DNA of 64,000 bases from Oscillospiraceae bacterium. Its GTDB lineage: Bacteria; Bacillota; Clostridia; Oscillospirales; Oscillospiraceae. The stretch lies in contig JAHHRQ010000003.1 of assembly GCA_020025715.1 (NCBI GenBank), forward strand, positions 1-64,000, read 5' to 3'. Positions 60,459 through 64,000 of the stretch are shown here, one piece after another. The translations under genes and the position numbers were made by a program. Numbering within the stretch: position 1 is the first letter of the stretch; each line of letters begins with the position of its first letter. The notes beneath the pieces are model-generated. The model saw only the letters and a list, made by a program, of their open reading frames with translations. It was not told where the DNA came from and did not search any database.

Positions 60459-62219
60459 TCAATCTTCGGGGCTTTTAAACAGAGCGCTGAATCTGTCTAC
60501 GAACTTTGAAAATCCGCTTTCCTCATTTGTATTGACAGCTTCAAGGTCTGTTTGCTCCGGAATGTCTATGCTACGGGTGGTGAACACGAACTGTACCGCG
60601 CTCACATTCTCGTTTTTATCGGACAGGAAGCTGTGGGGCTTGAACTTTTCGTCCTCACCGGGATTTATCATGCTGTCCACTTCATCGGGAATGGTGCTGG
60701 TGCCGTCATTGAGCTGGCTGGTGCCGCCGGCAAGAGCCGCAGTACCTCCGGCAAGGGAGGTGCTTGCCTCTGCCAGTGCGTCAACCCCCTGAGTATACTG
60801 CACAAGGCCGTCATGGAACAGCTGATAGTTATCTGCAAGACCTGCAAGCTGCTCAAGCCTAGAGACTATTTCCTGACTTCCGTTTTCTGCCTCGCCGGAA
60901 TTTATTATCTCCTCAAGGGCTGCCGCCGCAGCTCTCAGCTGCTCGGCCTGAAGTCTTATTGCGTCTGATGCAAGGCTCAGGTCATTTGAAATCTGGGTAA
61001 GGCTGCCGCTGTTTGCATCCCAGCCCGCTTTGGCTGAAAGTGCCGCATTTGAATTGTTTATAAGGCTTTGCAGAGCTGCATTGTCGGGATTTGCTTCAAC
61101 AAGTGCGTTAATTTCACCCTCGTCAACAGGCACAACACCTGCAAGGGGTGCGCCAACCTGACTTATAATGTTGTCAACGCCGGTTTTCATGCCCTCTACT
61201 GTACCCGCAGCAGAATCAAGACCGTCTGCGGCGGCGTAAATTGCCTGAGGAACAGTGGAAAGATTGCTCAGGTCAATATCTCCGCCTATCTCCCCCATAC
61301 TTCCCGCAACACTGCTTATCATCTTCATGCCTTCAAGTATCTGGGCCGAACCGCTTCTCAGACTTTCAGAGCCGGAGGAGAGCTGATTTAAGCCGGCAGA
61401 AAATTCGTTCATTCCGGAGCTTAACTGCCATGCGCCGTTATTAAGGCTGGCAACGCCATAGCTGAGCTGATTTAAGCCGTCGGTAAGTTCTTCTATATTC
61501 TCACCTGAAAGCATGTCCGCCATAGAAAGAGGAACCGCCGCAATGCTCATGCCGCCCATGGAAAAGTTCTCCACATCTGCGGAAACCTTGAAGCCGAATT
61601 CTGCGCCGGGCATGGCCATAAAGTTTAACATTTTGTTTGCACCTGCATTTGCAACCGTTGCGCCTTCGGCCTCTATATTGCGGCACTTTTCTGAATTAAG
61701 GCTCATGGAAATCTGTGCCAGATAATTTTCAAAGAATGAGGGGTCGGCCTTTTCGTTCTGCTTTACGCCTATCTCAATTTCGAGATGACCGCTCATGCCG
61801 CCCAGCTTCTCGGGGGCAATTTCCTTGCCGTCCATGAAGTAGTGAATATCTATAAGCCACGGAACTTCGACAGAAGCAAGCTCTGCTCTGAAATAGAGCT
61901 TTCCTTTCGGCAGCTGAAGCTTCACCGCGCCGTCGGAGTAATCAAGCTCATCCGTGCCGCTGAGGTTCTGAACCTCCGTAAAATCACCGTAATAATTAAG
62001 CTTTGTGTCCTTTAGAGCATCTATTATTACAACCGGCACAAACTTCTCCGCTTTTCCGTCTGCGCCCAATATGCCGTATATAACCTCTTCGGCCTTATAG
62101 TCGTATTCTTTTTCCGGCTCTTCGGTTTTCTCCTCTGTCTCTCCCTCTGCAAATGCAGAGACGGAGAAAAGAGAGAACACCATAAGCAGTGAAAGTAAAA
62201 CGGACATCAGTTTCTTCAT
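60459..62219 (-). CDS. Secreted YhgE/Pip-like heptad-repeat protein partnered with MMPL transporter
   Basis: 586 residues. Signal peptide (1-24), a beta-rich N-terminal half (about 40-230), then stretches of repeats such as LNQLSYGVASLNNGAWQLSSG and TSLAGGTAALAGGTSQLNDG (L-x-x-G spacing) typical of YhgE/Pip and of inserts in clostridial MMPL proteins. No membrane anchor at the C-terminus. The gene starts 5 bases after the MMPL stop, so it is probably an extracytoplasmic partner of that transporter (inference). Confidence 0.7.
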   Translation of the reverse strand: MKKLMSVLLSLLMVFSLFSVSAFAEGETEEKTEEPEKEYDYKAEEVIYGILGADGKAEKFVPVVIIDALKDTKLNYYGDFTEVQNLSGTDELDYSDGAVKLQLPKGKLYFRAELASVEVPWLIDIHYFMDGKEIAPEKLGGMSGHLEIEIGVKQNEKADPSFFENYLAQISMSLNSEKCRNIEAEGATVANAGANKMLNFMAMPGAEFGFKVSADVENFSMGGMSIAAVPLSMADMLSGENIEELTDGLNQLSYGVASLNNGAWQLSSGMNEFSAGLNQLSSGSESLRSGSAQILEGMKMISSVAGSMGEIGGDIDLSNLSTVPQAIYAAADGLDSAAGTVEGMKTGVDNIISQVGAPLAGVVPVDEGEINALVEANPDNAALQSLINNSNAALSAKAGWDANSGSLTQISNDLSLASDAIRLQAEQLRAAAAALEEIINSGEAENGSQEIVSRLEQLAGLADNYQLFHDGLVQYTQGVDALAEASTSLAGGTAALAGGTSQLNDGTSTIPDEVDSMINPGEDEKFKPHSFLSDKNENVSAVQFVFTTRSIDIPEQTDLEAVNTNEESGFSKFVDRFSALFKSPED

Positions 62220-62224
62220 ATATT

Positions 62225-64000
62225 TTATGCCTCCCCTGTTTTGTTCTTTTCTTTCTTCTCCCGCTCTTTAATAAGAAACGGGAATTTAGTAAGCCTTGCC
62301 GTAGCTCCGTCAAACAATATAAGCAGCGCAGGCAATGCAAGAAGCACCATTGCCATGGAAAGCAGCGTTCCTCTGAACAGCAGCATTCCAAGCTCACGCA
62401 CTATCTCCATGGAAGAAGATAAATTCAGGCTTATTCCGGCGGTGGAAAGAATAAGACCGCTGGTTATAATTGAAATTATATTGTCGTTTATGGTTCCCTT
62501 TACAGCGTCTATGCTGTACATGCTCCGTCTGCGCACCACATATCCGTCGGTAAGCAGAATTGCATAGTCAATAGTGGCGCCCAGCTGAACCGTATTTATT
62601 ACAAGGTAGCCCAGATATACAAGGGGCGTATCTGTGAAGTAAGGAGTTGAAAGGTTAATCCATATTGCAGACTCGATAACGAAAATGAGTATTACAGGCA
62701 ATGTGAGAGAGCGGAAGGAAATCAGCAGTGTAAGGAGAATAAACACAATGGCAAGTCCGTTTACAACAGGTGTATCCCCCTGTACCACATCCTTCATGTC
62801 ATAAAGGTTTGCGCTCATGCCGCAGGAATAATTTTCCTCATAGTATTTTGAAGCAACATTTCTTACATCTTCCACAACCTCAAAGGCGTGACCGCCTTCT
62901 TCGCCGGTGTCGGTATTTACGATAATTCTGGAATAGTTATCGGAATAGAAGTTTTTAACTATATCCTTGCTGAGAAATTCAGTAGGTATACTGCTTCCCA
63001 CAGTGCTTGCATATGACATTACCGCCGTCACATGTGGCACCTCCTGCAGCTCGCTGCACATCTGAGCCTCACGGCCTATATCACCTTTGGGCACCAGAAG
63101 CACAATCTGGGTATTCTCTCCGAACTTCTCGTTTATTTTTATTGTGTCCTGACCGTAACGGCTGTCAGGGGCAGGCACTCCGTTGCCGTAGAAGAAGTCC
63201 GAACGGCTCTGAGCAAGGAAACAGGGCACAACAAGCAGTACCACCATAAGCAGCGCCGGAATTCTTATCTTTACAAACACATTGCCCAGCTTTTTAATTT
63301 CCGGAATTATCCGCTTATGAGTAGTCTTATCCAGAAGCTTAACACAGCAAAGAGTAAGGGCAGGCAGGAACACAATGGCGGAGATGTAGCTCAGCGCAAC
63401 ACCCTTTACAAGGTTCATGCCAAGATCGCTGCCTATGCCGAAGCGCATGAACACCAGCGCCAGAAATCCCAGAACCGTTGTCGCTGCCGAGGCGGCAATA
63501 GATACGAAGGATTCTTTTATGGCAAGCTGCATTGCGGTGGCGGCATCCTTTTCCGTCTTTCTGAACCGCTCAAAGCTTCCCAGCAGGAAGATTGCATAGT
63601 CAAGAGAGACCGCCAGCTGCAATATTGGGCTTACAGACTGGGTAACATAGGAAATACTTCCGAATATCACATTGGTTCCCATGTTTATTATTACCGCCAC
63701 GCCTATGGTGCTCAGGAAAAGCAAAGGTGAAATCCATGAATTTGTGGTAAGCAGCAGTATAATAATTATAGCCGGCAGCAGTATTGAAACCGCACCCATA
63801 ACCTCAGTCATAATCTGATTCTGGGAGTAAGCAATGTTTGCCGCCATGCCGCTTATGCCGCCGTCCTCACCTATTATCTTATATATGGCGTTGGTGGCCT
63901 TAACCTCCATATCGGGAGCAATCACCACATCATAAACAGCGGTAGAGTCCTTGTAATACTGGTTAAGCAGGGATTTATCCAGCATTTCCTCCGGAGTTTT
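62225..64000 (-). CDS. MMPL/RND family transporter (5' end cut by window)
   Basis: At least 591 residues; the frame stays open to the window edge (KTPEE before the first Met), so the N-terminal part, including about the first helix and most of the first external domain, is missing. Two five-to-six helix bundles are visible, with the first ending near residue 230 and the second starting near 400. LAVSLDYAIFLLGSFERFR and GATIDYAILLTDGYVVRRR hold the Asp-Tyr pairs of the proton-relay helices. MMPL proteins export lipids or lipophilic compounds. Coupled to the secreted repeat protein downstream. Confidence 0.9.
   Translation of the reverse strand, partial: KTPEEMLDKSLLNQYYKDSTAVYDVVIAPDMEVKATNAIYKIIGEDGGISGMAANIAYSQNQIMTEVMGAVSILLPAIIIILLLTTNSWISPLLFLSTIGVAVIINMGTNVIFGSISYVTQSVSPILQLAVSLDYAIFLLGSFERFRKTEKDAATAMQLAIKESFVSIAASAATTVLGFLALVFMRFGIGSDLGMNLVKGVALSYISAIVFLPALTLCCVKLLDKTTHKRIIPEIKKLGNVFVKIRIPALLMVVLLVVPCFLAQSRSDFFYGNGVPAPDSRYGQDTIKINEKFGENTQIVLLVPKGDIGREAQMCSELQEVPHVTAVMSYASTVGSSIPTEFLSKDIVKNFYSDNYSRIIVNTDTGEEGGHAFEVVEDVRNVASKYYEENYSCGMSANLYDMKDVVQGDTPVVNGLAIVFILLTLLISFRSLTLPVILIFVIESAIWINLSTPYFTDTPLVYLGYLVINTVQLGATIDYAILLTDGYVVRRRSMYSIDAVKGTINDNIISIITSGLILSTAGISLNLSSSMEIVRELGMLLFRGTLLSMAMVLLALPALLILFDGATARLTKFPFLIKEREKKEKNKTGEA

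Overview
This window looks like a chromosomal segment from an anaerobic, endospore-forming member of the Clostridia (Bacillota), probably a gut organism. The grounds are the adjacent spoIIGA-sigE pair, a PolC-type replicative polymerase, an infC-rpmI-rplT operon with an attenuator-type leader, an oxygen-sensitive two-subunit serine dehydratase, a 2-hydroxyacyl-CoA dehydratase-like enzyme set, and a complete lacto-N-biose/galacto-N-biose import and phosphorolysis locus typical of mucin or milk-glycan users. An Oscillospirales-type placement is only a guess. I saw no rRNA, tRNA, CRISPR, insertion sequence or prophage.

Layout. 0.08-5.7 kb (minus): a six-gene operon with a CooC-like ATPase, two 2-hydroxyacyl-CoA dehydratase-like subunits, their ATP-dependent activase, a 52-residue membrane peptide and an acetyl-CoA synthase-related protein without a complete A-cluster. 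6-9 kb: an M20 peptidase and a patatin phospholipase. 9-13 kb: a split transketolase and moaA-moaC-mog. 13-14.7 kb (plus): an ACT protein and a UPF0210 protein. 14.7-18.1 kb: a DUF3810 protein, the infC operon and deoC. 18.2-19.5 kb (plus): a double OB-fold protein and an anchored protein of unknown function. 19.5-27.6 kb: the LNB/GNB module (nahK, lnpA, small membrane protein, two permeases, binding lipoprotein) with a divergent AraC regulator. 27.7-37.6 kb (minus): DUF523, rhomboid, macro domain, ClpE-like, CvpA, truA, ecfT-ecfA2-ecfA1, rRNA methyltransferase and an unusual binding lipoprotein. 37.6-46.7 kb: a serine hydrolase, M18 and M3 peptidases, a degenerate kinase-lectin receptor, a beta-CASP nuclease and a radical SAM protein. 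46.7-55.6 kb (minus): pyrH-frr-uppS-alkD-like-rseP-ispG-polC. 55.7-58.9 kb (plus): spoIIGA-sigE and sdaAB-sdaAA. 58.9-64 kb (minus): a MATE exporter, a secreted repeat protein and an MMPL transporter cut by the window edge.

How the genes work together. In the first operon the activase would feed ATP-driven low-potential electrons to the paired dehydratase-like subunits. The CooC-like and synthase-like genes add a metal-maturation theme, yet no CO dehydrogenase is present. The LNB module would import beta-1,3-linked Gal-HexNAc disaccharides, split them with phosphate, and phosphorylate the released HexNAc at C1.

Most unusual points: the first operon; a binding lipoprotein whose order of segments is circularly permuted; a transmembrane protein joining half a kinase domain to a C-type-lectin-like domain; infC apparently starting at AUC; a divergent promoter pair sharing one palindromic -35 hexamer; and two genes whose -10 boxes sit so close to ATG that their mRNAs may be leaderless.
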